Source of the DNA: Prosthecobacter sp.
GTDB lineage: Bacteria > Verrucomicrobiota > Verrucomicrobiia > Verrucomicrobiales > Verrucomicrobiaceae
NCBI GenBank assembly: GCA_021733925.1
Contig: JAIPJY010000049.1
Span: 1 to 52,937, forward strand
Direction of reading: 5' to 3'
DNA length: 52,937 bases
Positions 9,134-18,061 of this stretch are shown piece by piece (position 1 is the stretch's first letter; the number at the start of each line of letters is the position of its first letter). A model generated the notes under the pieces. It was not told the DNA's origin and ran no database searches. It saw nothing but the letters and a program-made list of their open reading frames with translations. The position numbers and the translations under genes are program-made.

Positions 9134-10591
9134 ATGAAATGTGTTTTTGCTTTGTTGTCCCTGGGTCTTGTGGCGGTGTCTTCGGCTGCTGAACCGTCAC
9201 GCCCGAACATCCTCTTTCTCTTTGCCGACGATCAGCGTTTTGACACGCAGAGCTGCGCCGGGCATCCCATCGTGCAGACACCCACCGTGGATCATCTTGC
9301 CGCAGAGGGGGTTCGTTTCAGCAATGCGCACGTCACCACGCCTGTGTGCTGGGTCAGTCGCGCGGTGGTGTTGACGGGCCAGTGGGCGCGGTCTCACTCG
9401 CAGTCCACGGCCATTCCCACCGTGAAGCCGGAGGCGCTGGCCACCATGTTTCCGGTGCTGCTGCGCTCGGCAGGCTACCGCACCGGCCACTTTGGCAAGT
9501 GGCACATGATTGCGCCCCAAGGTTTCAAACCGCAGGACCAGTATGACGAGTACGAGGCCATTGGTCGCAATCCGTATTTCAAAACGATGCCGGACGGCAG
9601 CAAGCGCCATGAGACGGACCTCGTGTGCGACAAGGGCATCGAGTTCATCAAATCTCAGCCCAAAGACAAACCCTTCGCGCTGAACCTGTGGTTCAATGCG
9701 GCGCATGCCGAGGACAATGACCACCGCCCCGGCATCGGGCTTTATCCGTGGCCGCAGTCGGTCGATGGCATGTATGAGGATCGCTCCATCCCACCGCCGC
9801 GTCTGGGAGATCCCGCCATCTACGAGGCGCAGCCACAGTTTCTCAAAGACTCGATCAACCGCGAGCGCTGGTACTGGGGCTACGACACGCCGGAGAAGTT
9901 CGAGACCAACCTGCGCGCGTATTACCGCATGATCAGCGGCATCGATAAGGGCATCGCGCGGGTGCTTGCCGCGCTGAAGGAGGCCGGGCTGGCGGACAAC
10001 ACCATCATCGTCTATTCCGGCGACAACGGCTACTACCTCGGTGACCGTGGCTTTCAGGGCAAGTGGTCGCACTATGAGGAATCGCTGCGCGTGCCGATGA
10101 TCGTCTATGATCCGCGTCTGCCGAAGGAACAACGCGGACGAGTGGTGGATGATCTCGTGCTCAACGTCGATCTGCCCGCCACCTTCATTGGCTGGGCCGG
10201 AGTGAAGCGCCCGGACGCTTACGAAGGCCGCAGCCTTTCAACGCTCATCGAAGGGAAGGGCAGTGATAAACCCTGGCGCGAGCATTTCTTCTGCGAGCAC
10301 CTCGACCTCGCGCCCACGCTCACGTGGGAAGGCGTGCGGGGCCAGCGCTACGTGTATGCGCGCTACTTTGACCAGAAGCCCGCGTATGAGTTTCTGCATG
10401 ATTTGGAGACCGACCGGGATGAACTCAAAAACATCGCCGCTGATCCCGCGCATGCCGTGGTCTTGAAGGAGATGCGCGCGCTGTGCGATGCCGAGATGAA
10501 CGCACGTGGCGGAGCGCTGCTGCCGATGGACCAGCGCGGCTCGCGCAAAGCGGTCAAAAAGAAAGCCCAGAAAGCCAAAGCGGCCCAATAA
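9134..10591 (+). CDS. Secreted sulfatase with atypical CWVSR motif (sulfatase 4)
   Basis: The product is 485 residues with a signal peptide MKCVFALLSLGLVAVSSA. The active-site Cys72 lies in VCWVSRAVVLTGQW: the usual Pro/Ala two residues after Cys is Val, so it departs from the C-x-[PA]-x-R consensus while keeping Cys and Arg. The metal site FADDQRFD, FGKWHM and YSGDNGYYLGDRGFQGKW are intact, and the latter together with YDPRLPKEQRG resembles N-acetylglucosamine-6-sulfatase-type enzymes. The C-terminus is Lys-rich (SRKAVKKKAQKAKAAQ). It starts a run of five same-strand sulfatases whose gaps are -4 to 11 bp, almost certainly one operon. Confidence 0.92.
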   Translation: MKCVFALLSLGLVAVSSAAEPSRPNILFLFADDQRFDTQSCAGHPIVQTPTVDHLAAEGVRFSNAHVTTPVCWVSRAVVLTGQWARSHSQSTAIPTVKPEALATMFPVLLRSAGYRTGHFGKWHMIAPQGFKPQDQYDEYEAIGRNPYFKTMPDGSKRHETDLVCDKGIEFIKSQPKDKPFALNLWFNAAHAEDNDHRPGIGLYPWPQSVDGMYEDRSIPPPRLGDPAIYEAQPQFLKDSINRERWYWGYDTPEKFETNLRAYYRMISGIDKGIARVLAALKEAGLADNTIIVYSGDNGYYLGDRGFQGKWSHYEESLRVPMIVYDPRLPKEQRGRVVDDLVLNVDLPATFIGWAGVKRPDAYEGRSLSTLIEGKGSDKPWREHFFCEHLDLAPTLTWEGVRGQRYVYARYFDQKPAYEFLHDLETDRDELKNIAADPAHAVVLKEMRALCDAEMNARGGALLPMDQRGSRKAVKKKAQKAKAAQ

Positions 10592-10597
10592 CCTGTC

Positions 10598-11932
10598 ATG
10601 CGACGTTCCCTAGTTCTCCTTGCCTCATTTGTCTTTTCGCAGGCGTCGTTTTCGGCGCAGGCTCCGGCGGACAAGCCGAATGTAATCGTCATCATGGCCG
10701 ATGATCTGGGCAGCGTGGATCTCGGCTGCTATGGCGCCAAAGACCTGCACACGCCGCATGCGGATGCGCTGGCGAAGCAGAGCGTGCGCTTCACGCAGTT
10801 TTATGCGGGTGCGCCGGTGTGCTCTGCATCGCGGGCCTGCCTGCTGACGGGCCGCTACCCTGTGCGTGCGGGCGTGCCGGGAAATGTGGGCTCGCAGCAC
10901 GGGCAGAAGGCGGGACTGCCGCCCTCGGAAGTGACGCAGGCGGAGATGTTCAAGAGCGCTGGCTACACCACGGCGCACATCGGCAAGTGGCACCTCGGCT
11001 ACAATGAGGAGATGACGCCGAATGCGCAGGGCTTTGACCACAGCTTCGGGCACATGGGCGGCTGCATCGACAACTACTCGCACTTCTTCTACTGGAGCGG
11101 TCCCAACATCCACGATCTCCACCGCAATGGCGTGGAAGTCTTCGAGGACGGTCATTATTTCCCGGATCTCATGCTGGCTGAAGCAAGCACCTTCATGGAG
11201 AAACACCGCAGCAAACCTTTCTTCATGTACTACGCCATGAACATGCCGCACTACCCCTACCAGGGGGAGGCGAAATGGCTGGAGCACTTCAAGGACATGC
11301 CGATGCCGCGCCGGCTGTACGCCGCCTTTGTGGCGAGCCTGGACGAGCGTCTTGGCAAGCTCGTCGCCAAAGTCGATGAGCTCGGAATGCGCGAGCGCAC
11401 GATCATCGTCTTTCAGAGTGACAACGGCCACTCCACCGAAGAGCGCGCGTTTTTCGGCGGTGGCAGCGCGGGGCCGTACCGGGGAGCAAAGTTCAGCCTG
11501 TTTGAGGGCGGCATCCGCCTGCCTGCGATGATTTCCTGGCCGGGCCAACTGCCGCAGAATGAAGTGCGCGGCCAGATGGCCCACGCCGCCGATTGGATGC
11601 CGACACTGGCTGAATTGTGCGGGGTGAAAACGCCGGAGGTGAAGCTCGACGGCCACAGCCTCGTGCCGGTGCTGAAAGCCGCCGCCGCCCCCAGCCCGCA
11701 CGATGCGCTGCACTGGCAGATGGGCGACTCCTGGGCCGTGCGCGAGGGCGACTGGAAGCTCATCATCAACGCCCGCGACACCACGAAGGGAGATGGTGGC
11801 AAGGTGCGCATTCCCGTCTTCCTCAGCAATCCGACCTCCGACCCGGGCGAGACAACCAATTTTGCCGATCAGCAGCCTGACCTCATCAAGCACCTGACAC
11901 AACTCCACGAAACCATCTACACCCAGCCATGA
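10598..11932 (+). CDS. Secreted sulfatase (sulfatase 5)
   Basis: The product is 444 residues with a signal peptide MRRSLVLLASFVFSQASFSA. The formylglycine motif is CSASR at Cys75; MADDLGSVDLGCYG, IGKWHL and QSDNGHSTEERAFFGGG complete the active site. It resembles arylsulfatase/N-acetylgalactosamine-6-sulfatase-type enzymes. It begins 6 bp after sulfatase 4 and its stop overlaps the next start by 4 bp (ATGA at 11929), so translation of 5 and 6 is probably coupled. No Shine-Dalgarno sequence precedes the ATG. Confidence 0.93.
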   Translation: MRRSLVLLASFVFSQASFSAQAPADKPNVIVIMADDLGSVDLGCYGAKDLHTPHADALAKQSVRFTQFYAGAPVCSASRACLLTGRYPVRAGVPGNVGSQHGQKAGLPPSEVTQAEMFKSAGYTTAHIGKWHLGYNEEMTPNAQGFDHSFGHMGGCIDNYSHFFYWSGPNIHDLHRNGVEVFEDGHYFPDLMLAEASTFMEKHRSKPFFMYYAMNMPHYPYQGEAKWLEHFKDMPMPRRLYAAFVASLDERLGKLVAKVDELGMRERTIIVFQSDNGHSTEERAFFGGGSAGPYRGAKFSLFEGGIRLPAMISWPGQLPQNEVRGQMAHAADWMPTLAELCGVKTPEVKLDGHSLVPVLKAAAAPSPHDALHWQMGDSWAVREGDWKLIINARDTTKGDGGKVRIPVFLSNPTSDPGETTNFADQQPDLIKHLTQLHETIYTQP

Positions 11933-13293
11933 AATCCGCCTGCCTCGGCCTTGCCCTAGGTCTCTTGTCCTTCAGTTCGGCGCTCTGCGCCGCACCGCCG
12001 ACCAACGTGGTCATCATCTTCGCCGACGATCTCGGCTACGGTGACCTGAGCTGCTACGGCTCGCCGACGATCCACACGCCCAACCTGGACCGCATGGCGT
12101 CGGAGGGGCTGCGCTTCACGGATTTCTATGTGGCGGCGGAAGTCTGCACGCCGAGCCGTGCGGCGCTGCTCACGGGGCGTTATCCAATCCGCAGCGGCAT
12201 GTGCGGGACCAGGCGTGTGCTGTTTCCGAATTCGGAAGGCGGGCTGCCCAGCGAGGAGGTGACCATTGCCGATGCGCTCAAGGACAAGGGCTATGCCACC
12301 GCGCAGATCGGCAAATGGCATCTCGGCATTCATGAGGGGTCGCGTCCGCTGGATCAGGGCTTTGAGCATCAGTTTGGGCTGCCGTATTCAAATGACATGG
12401 ATGGACGGCCCGGTCTGCCCAAGGGGTCCTCGGGCTCGCCCACGCCGCCGGAGGATGGCTGGAACGTGGCCCTGAGCCGCGATGGGAAGATCATCGAGCA
12501 GCCGGCGGTGCAGACCACGCTGACGAAACGCTACACCGAGGAGGCGGTGAAGTTCATCACGGAGAAGAAGGACAAGCCGTTCTTCCTCTACTTTGCGCAC
12601 ACCTTCCCGCATGTGCCGCTGTTTGCCTCCCCGGACTTCAAAGGCAAAAGCCGTGGTGGTATTTTTGGTGATGCGGTGGAGGAGCTGGACTGGAGCGTGG
12701 GGCAGATCATGGCCACGCTGCGCGCAACGGGTCTGGCGGAAAACACGCTGGTGTTCTTCACCAGCGACAACGGCCCCTGGCTCATCATGGGCAATCAGGG
12801 CGGCAGCGCCGGACTGCTGAAGGATGGCAAAGGCAGCACCTGGGAGGGCGGCATGCGGGTGCCGGGCATCGCGTGGCAGCCGGGCCGCATCAAGCCGGGC
12901 GTCACCCATGAGCTGGCAAATTCGATGGATCTTTTCACCACGGCGCTCACGCTCGCCGGAGCGAAAAAACCTGACGTGCCCGTGGATGGCGTGGATCTCT
13001 CGCCGCTGCTGTATGAAGCCAAAGCGCTGCCGCAGCGCCCGTTCTTCTACTATCGCGGCGACAAGCTCTTCGCCTGCCGCATCGGTGAATGGAAGGCGCA
13101 CTTCAGCACCCAGATCGGTTACGGCCAGCCCAAGGCGGATGCGCATGTGCCGCCGCTGCTGTTCAATCTGGGGCTCGATCCCTCCGAAAAACGCAATGTC
13201 GCCAAAGATCATCCCGAGGTGATCGCGCAGATCGAAGAGGCCGTGAAAGCACATCAGGCCAATCTCGTTCCCGGCAAACCCCAGCTTCAGTAA
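11929..13293 (+). CDS. Secreted arylsulfatase A-like sulfatase (sulfatase 6)
   Basis: The product is 454 residues with a signal peptide MKSACLGLALGLLSFSSALC. The motif is [18 protein letters not shown] (Cys73), the most canonical arylsulfatase signature in the window. FADDLGYGDLSCYGSP, IGKWHLG and TSDNGPW are intact. The C-terminal YYRGDKLFACRIGEWKAHF segment matches the arylsulfatase A layout, in which the carboxylate-rich end packs against the sulfate site. It overlaps sulfatase 5 by 4 bp and precedes sulfatase 7 by 7 bp, inside the operon. Confidence 0.94.
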   Translation: MKSACLGLALGLLSFSSALCAAPPTNVVIIFADDLGYGDLSCYGSPTIHTPNLDRMASEGLRFTDFYVAAEVCTPSRAALLTGRYPIRSGMCGTRRVLFPNSEGGLPSEEVTIADALKDKGYATAQIGKWHLGIHEGSRPLDQGFEHQFGLPYSNDMDGRPGLPKGSSGSPTPPEDGWNVALSRDGKIIEQPAVQTTLTKRYTEEAVKFITEKKDKPFFLYFAHTFPHVPLFASPDFKGKSRGGIFGDAVEELDWSVGQIMATLRATGLAENTLVFFTSDNGPWLIMGNQGGSAGLLKDGKGSTWEGGMRVPGIAWQPGRIKPGVTHELANSMDLFTTALTLAGAKKPDVPVDGVDLSPLLYEAKALPQRPFFYYRGDKLFACRIGEWKAHFSTQIGYGQPKADAHVPPLLFNLGLDPSEKRNVAKDHPEVIAQIEEAVKAHQANLVPGKPQLQ

Positions 13294-13300
13294 TACCACC

Positions 13301-14806
13301 ATGAAACCTCTCGCCCTCATCCTTTCGTCCTTGTTGATTGTCGTTTCGTCATTCGCAGCTCCTGCGAAGCGGCCCAACATCTTGTTCATCCTCGTCGATG
13401 ACCAGTCGCCATTTGACTTCAAGTGCTACAACCCGAAGTCGCCGCTGCAGTCGCCGAACATCGACAAGCTCGCGGCGGAGGGCATGGTCTTTGATTCCGC
13501 GCGGCACATGGGTTCCTTCAGCGGCGCGGTATGCACGCCTTCACGGCACATGATCATGAGCGGACGCACCGTGTGGCATCTGCCCATCGGCCCTTTGGCG
13601 AAGGATCACTGCCCGCCGAATCTGGAGCAGAACACGCTGGCCGCCGTGTTCAACCGCGCCGGTTACGACACCATGCGAACCTGCAAGCAGGGCAACTCCT
13701 ACGAAGGGGCGAACAAGCAGTTCACCGTGCGCCATGATGCCGAAAAACGCGGCGGCACGGATGACACCGGCAGCACCTGGCATGGCGACCAGGTCATGAA
13801 TTACCTCGCCGAACGCGAGGCGACCAAGGATGCTGATCCCTTCCTCATCTACTTCGGTTTTTCGCATCCGCATGACACCCGCGACGGCCGCCCCGAGCTG
13901 CTGGAGCATTACGGCGCCACCAATCACGATGATCCCAACACGCTGCCTGCCTTGAACCTCAAGCAGCCCGCGCTGCCTGCGAACTACCTGCCCGCGCATC
14001 CCTTCAACAACGGCGATGCCGGCGTGCGTGATGAAGTGGCCGTCAGCGGCGTGTGGAAGAACCGCGATGAGGCCACCATCCGCAACGAGATCGGTCGTGA
14101 TCTCGCGTGCAGCGAGAACATCGACATCCAGATCGGCCGCGTGCTCGCCAAGCTTGAGGCCATGGGCGAGCTCGATAACACCTACATCTTCTACACCGCC
14201 GATCACGGCATCGCGATTGGCCGCCATGGCCTGCAGGGCAAACAAAACCTCTATGAGCACACCTGGCGCGTGCCTTTCATCGTCAAAGGCCCTGGCATCA
14301 AGCCCGGCACCCGCGTGCCAGGAAACATCTACCTGCTCGACACGGTGGCCACGCTCTGCGACGTCGCCGGCATCCCTGCGCCGGAGAGCAATGAAGGCCT
14401 CAGCTTCAAGCCCGTGCTCGAAGGCAAAAAAGACACCCTGCGCGATGTGATGTATGGCGTGTACTGCGGCGGCACCAAGCCCGGCATGCGCTGCGTGAAG
14501 CAGGGCGACTGGAAGCTGATCAAGTATGACGGCATGAACGGCACCGTGCATGAGACGCAGCTCTTCAATCTCGCCGCCAATCCCGACGAGTTCCTGAAGG
14601 AGCACGGCAAAACCGACCCGATGCAGACGAACCTCGCCGGAGATCCGAAACATGCAGACAAGCTGAAGGAAATGGAGGGGCTGCTGCTCGCCGAAATGCG
14701 CCGCCTCAATGACCCCTACCGCCTCTGGGACCAGCCCGACGACGGCCTGCCCCCTGTGCCCGAACCCGCGCCTAGAAAAGCCAAGAACAAGAAGGCCAAT
14801 AAATAA
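13301..14806 (+). CDS. Secreted sulfatase lacking GKWH His (sulfatase 7)
   Basis: The product is 501 residues with a signal peptide MKPLALILSSLLIVVSSFAA. The active-site motif is GSFSGAVCTPSR (Cys78), and a C-terminal-half segment DHGIAIGRHGLQGKQNLYEH matches the corresponding part of sulfatase 12, so the two belong to the same subgroup. The usual GKWH is replaced by TCKQGN (residues 127-132): the lysine is kept but the histidine that normally contacts the sulfate is missing there. A His in FTVRHD shortly after might compensate. The C-terminus is basic (APRKAKNKKANK). It is the fourth gene of the 9134-16161 unit. Confidence 0.92.
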   Translation: MKPLALILSSLLIVVSSFAAPAKRPNILFILVDDQSPFDFKCYNPKSPLQSPNIDKLAAEGMVFDSARHMGSFSGAVCTPSRHMIMSGRTVWHLPIGPLAKDHCPPNLEQNTLAAVFNRAGYDTMRTCKQGNSYEGANKQFTVRHDAEKRGGTDDTGSTWHGDQVMNYLAEREATKDADPFLIYFGFSHPHDTRDGRPELLEHYGATNHDDPNTLPALNLKQPALPANYLPAHPFNNGDAGVRDEVAVSGVWKNRDEATIRNEIGRDLACSENIDIQIGRVLAKLEAMGELDNTYIFYTADHGIAIGRHGLQGKQNLYEHTWRVPFIVKGPGIKPGTRVPGNIYLLDTVATLCDVAGIPAPESNEGLSFKPVLEGKKDTLRDVMYGVYCGGTKPGMRCVKQGDWKLIKYDGMNGTVHETQLFNLAANPDEFLKEHGKTDPMQTNLAGDPKHADKLKEMEGLLLAEMRRLNDPYRLWDQPDDGLPPVPEPAPRKAKNKKANK

Positions 14807-14817
14807 CCTCGCAAGCC

Positions 14818-16161
14818 ATGAAGCCCCTCTCACTCATCCTTTCGTCATTCCTCGTGCTGGGTTCGTCATTCGCCGCCGATGCGAAACCCAACTTCCTCAT
14901 CATTTACGCCGACGATCTCGGCTATGGCGATGTTTCCACCTACCATGCCTCCGACTGCCATACGCCGAACATCGACAAGCTCGCCGCAGACGGCATGCTG
15001 TTTTCAAACATGCGGGCGAACTGCACGGTGTGCTCGCCTTCGCGAGCGGCGTTGCTCACGGGGCGGTTTCCAGATCGTGCGGGTGTTCCCGGTGTCATTC
15101 GCACGAAACCGGAGGACTCGTGGGGCTATCTCGCCCCCGGCGTGCCGACGATTGGCAATGAGCTGAAGAAGGTCGGCTATCACACGGCGGTGATTGGGAA
15201 ATGGCATCTCGGTCTCGAATCTCCCAACACACCGAATGAGCGCGGCTTTGACCTCTTCCACGGCTTTCTCGGCGACATGATGGACAGCTACACCACGCAC
15301 CTGCGCCAGGGGCACAACTACATGCGCCGCAATGCAGAGGTCATCGACCCGCAGGGCCATGCGACGGACATCTTCGCGGGCTGGGCGAAGGATTACTTCC
15401 GTGAGCGTGCCAAGGAGAAGCAGCCCTTCTTCCTCTACCTCGCCTTCAATGCGCCGCATTTCCCCATCGAACCCCCGGCTGACTGGCTGGCCAAGGTGAA
15501 AGCGCGTGCACCGGAGCTTTCTGAAAAGCGCGCGCTGGATGTCGCTCTCGTGGAGCATCTGGATGATCGAGTCGGGCAACTGCTCGCAGTGCTGAAGGAA
15601 CTGGGGCTGGAGCAAAACACCGTCGTGGCTTTCGGCTCTGACAACGGCGGCTCGCTGCCGCATTCCCAGAACAACGACCCCTGGCGCGACGGCAAGACCA
15701 GCCACTACGACGGCGGCCTGCGCGTGCCGTTCATGGTGCGCTGGCCCGGGCACATCAAGGCAGGCTCACGCAGCGACTACTCCGGCCTGAACTTCGACCT
15801 CTTCCCCACCTTCCTGGAACTCGCGAGTGCCAAGCCTTCGCCGAAACTCGATGCGATCAGCCTCGTGCCCATTCTCAACGGAGGAACCATCGACACCCCG
15901 CGCGATCTCTACTTCGTGCGCCGCGAAGGCGGTCCGGCCTACGGCGGCAAAAGCTACGAGGCGCTCATCCGTGGCGACTGGAAGCTCATGCAAAACACGC
16001 CCTACACGCCGCTGGAGCTGTACAATCTCAAAGACGATCCGCAGGAAAAGACGAACCTCATGGGCAAGGCGCCGAAGGTTTTCAGGGAACTGTCCACCGC
16101 GCTGCGCATGCATGTGCAAGTCGGCGGCGCGACGCCGTGGCAGAAACCGGAGGAGCCATAG
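14818..16161 (+). CDS. Secreted sulfatase (sulfatase 8)
   Basis: The product is 447 residues with a signal peptide MKPLSLILSSFLVLGSSFAA, almost the same as that of sulfatase 7 at the DNA level although the mature proteins are distant. The motif is [18 protein letters not shown] (Cys72); YADDLGYGDVSTYH, IGKWHLG and GSDNGGSLPH are intact. It resembles N-acetylgalactosamine-6-sulfatase/arylsulfatase A enzymes. It is the last gene of the five-sulfatase unit and is followed by a 261-bp non-coding gap and a convergent sulfatase. Confidence 0.93.
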   Translation: MKPLSLILSSFLVLGSSFAADAKPNFLIIYADDLGYGDVSTYHASDCHTPNIDKLAADGMLFSNMRANCTVCSPSRAALLTGRFPDRAGVPGVIRTKPEDSWGYLAPGVPTIGNELKKVGYHTAVIGKWHLGLESPNTPNERGFDLFHGFLGDMMDSYTTHLRQGHNYMRRNAEVIDPQGHATDIFAGWAKDYFRERAKEKQPFFLYLAFNAPHFPIEPPADWLAKVKARAPELSEKRALDVALVEHLDDRVGQLLAVLKELGLEQNTVVAFGSDNGGSLPHSQNNDPWRDGKTSHYDGGLRVPFMVRWPGHIKAGSRSDYSGLNFDLFPTFLELASAKPSPKLDAISLVPILNGGTIDTPRDLYFVRREGGPAYGGKSYEALIRGDWKLMQNTPYTPLELYNLKDDPQEKTNLMGKAPKVFRELSTALRMHVQVGGATPWQKPEEP

Positions 16162-16310
16162 AAGATTGCAAATGATTTAGTGTCCGATAAGTCCAGGACA
16201 GCCCAAGCGGCTCTCCCTCTCCCTGCCCCTGAAACACGACGGCAATGGTATGTTCCGGGCACTTAGGTGACGCTCACGCCTCGCCAGCATGGAGTGACCC
16301 CTCACCCTTA

Positions 16311-16361
16311 CCTCTCCCCCAAGGACGTCTTGGACATTGCCATATCATCGGCGGGGAGAGG
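16311..16361. repeat. Palindromic element between convergent sulfatases
   Basis: The 261-bp gap 16162-16422 holds no gene. Within it, CCTCTCCCC (16311-16319) pairs with GGGGAGAGG (16353-16361), enclosing a smaller hairpin around CCAAGGACGTCTTGG. Both neighbouring genes run into it, so it could act as a two-way terminator, but there is no T-run. It could equally be a remnant of a dispersed palindromic repeat. Confidence 0.4.
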
Positions 16362-16422
16362 GGATTCGCTTTGTGTCCGCACGAGGTATGATGCAGGAAG
16401 GCGATACATTAATTAAAATGTT

Positions 16423-17946
16423 CTACCGGCTGCCATCTGCCGCGATGAGTGCATCAAGTTTGGCGATGAGTTCCTGGGTCTTCTCCGGGTTCTTGGCGCT
16501 GAGATCGTTTTCCTCCCCCGGATCGTCCGGCAGGAAGTAGAGTGCGTGCAGACCGGCGGGGTACTGATGGGGTTTGACGGAGACGATGGCTTGTGATTTG
16601 CCCTTGGCTTTGCTGCGCACGAGTTTCCAGTCGCCCATGCGGAGGCCGAAGCTGGCGCCGTTGTTGTCCTGCTGCAGCAGATGATCACGGCCCTTGGCAC
16701 CGGATTCACCCAGCAGGGCGGGCAGGACATTGAAACTGTCACGGCAGGCGGTTTCAGGCAAAGCGACGCCGGTCAGGGCGGCGAGGCTGGAAGCGAGGTC
16801 AATGGTGCAGACCACCTCCTCGGAGACACCCGGCTGCACGCGGCCTTTCCAGCGGGTGATGAAGGGCGTACGCGTGCCGCCTTCGAGCACGCTGTACTTG
16901 CCGCCGCTGTACGGGCCGGCGGGCTGGTGGCTGCCGAGCTTTTCCACCGCACCGTCCTTGTAGCCGTCGTCGAGCACGGGTCCGTTGTCAGAACACAGCA
17001 CGATGAGCGTGTTTTCGGCCAGCTTCAGCCTGTCGAGTGTCTTCATGAGCTCGCCCACGCACCAGTCGAACTCTACAATGGCATCGCCGCGAAAGCCGAG
17101 CGTTGTTTTGCCCTGAAAGCGTTCGTGCGGCATGCGCGGCACATGGATGTCATGACCGGCGAAGAAGAGGAAGAAGGGGCCGTCCTTGTGCGCCTCGATC
17201 CAGGTGTTGCTGCGTTTCACCCATTCGTCGGCGAGGTCTTCGTCGCGGAAGCGTGCGGCCATGCCGCCGGTGTAGAAGCCAATGCGACCGATGCCATTGT
17301 GGATCGTGCCATTGTGCCCGTGGGTCCAGTCCATGCGCAGGGTGCTGCGCTGCGTGATCCCGGTGGGGTAATCTTTGTACGGCGGCTTGTCGCCCACCCA
17401 GAGCGGGTCTTTGGGGTCGAGGTTCAGCACCCGATGGTCACTGACATAAACCTGCGGCACACGGTCGTTCGTGGTGGGCAGGAGATGGCAGTGATCAAAG
17501 CCGATTTCGAGCGGGCCGGGCTTCAGCTCGCCATTCCAGTCCGGCTTTGGATTGCCAAGACCGAGATGCCACTTGCCGACCACCGCCGTGGCATAGCCGG
17601 CCTGTTTCATGAGGGAGGCGATGGTGGTCGTGCCCGGCTGGATCAAGGCGGGGCCGTTGGGCGGAGCCACACCGGTGCCCTTCTGCCGAAACGCATAGGT
17701 GCCCGTCAGAAATGAAAAGCGCGTGGGCGTGCAGGTGGAGGCGGAGCAGTAGCCGCTGGTGAAACGCAGCCCTTCGGCGGCGAGCTGGTCGATGTTCGGC
17801 GTCTGCAAGGCCTTCGCCCCATAGCAGCTCACATCCCCGTAGCCGAGGTCGTCCGCCATGATGACGATGACGTTTGGCGGTGTGGCCGCGAAAGCAGCCG
17901 GAAGACAGAACGACGACAGCAGGAGTGCGAGGATGGGAAGGCGCAT
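16423..17946 (-). CDS. Secreted arylsulfatase A-like sulfatase (sulfatase 9)
   Basis: This is the only minus-strand sulfatase, 507 residues, with a signal peptide MRLPILALLLSSFCLPAAFA. The motif is CTPTRFSFLTG (Cys72); MADDLGYGDVSCYGAK, VGKWHLG and CSDNGPVLDDGYKDG are intact, all typical of arylsulfatase A-like enzymes. I choose the ATG at 17946, directly before the signal peptide; an ATG at 17955 (MPLMRLP) is possible, and longer in-frame extensions to 18063 would cross the divergent promoter region. It is divergent from sulfatase 10, with 115 bp between start codons. Confidence 0.93.
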   Translation of the reverse strand: MRLPILALLLSSFCLPAAFAATPPNVIVIMADDLGYGDVSCYGAKALQTPNIDQLAAEGLRFTSGYCSASTCTPTRFSFLTGTYAFRQKGTGVAPPNGPALIQPGTTTIASLMKQAGYATAVVGKWHLGLGNPKPDWNGELKPGPLEIGFDHCHLLPTTNDRVPQVYVSDHRVLNLDPKDPLWVGDKPPYKDYPTGITQRSTLRMDWTHGHNGTIHNGIGRIGFYTGGMAARFRDEDLADEWVKRSNTWIEAHKDGPFFLFFAGHDIHVPRMPHERFQGKTTLGFRGDAIVEFDWCVGELMKTLDRLKLAENTLIVLCSDNGPVLDDGYKDGAVEKLGSHQPAGPYSGGKYSVLEGGTRTPFITRWKGRVQPGVSEEVVCTIDLASSLAALTGVALPETACRDSFNVLPALLGESGAKGRDHLLQQDNNGASFGLRMGDWKLVRSKAKGKSQAIVSVKPHQYPAGLHALYFLPDDPGEENDLSAKNPEKTQELIAKLDALIAADGSR

Positions 17947-18025
17947 GAGGGGCATCAAACATGAAGCACTGCCGGATGGCAACCCTGGAGGCACGAACTG
18001 AAATGTGACCCGTGACGATCCCGCC

Positions 18026-18052
18026 GGAAGATCCGCGCCCCAGGCTTCGTTC
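18026..18052 (+). promoter_or_regulatory. ECF-like promoter motif for sulfatase 10
   Basis: GGAAG (18026-18030), 17 nt, CGTTC (18048-18052), with the ATG at +14 (18062). It matches 9097-9123 over most of its length. No equivalent was found reading toward sulfatase 9 in the same divergent gap. Confidence 0.55.
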
Positions 18053-18061
18053 CGAGCGGAC

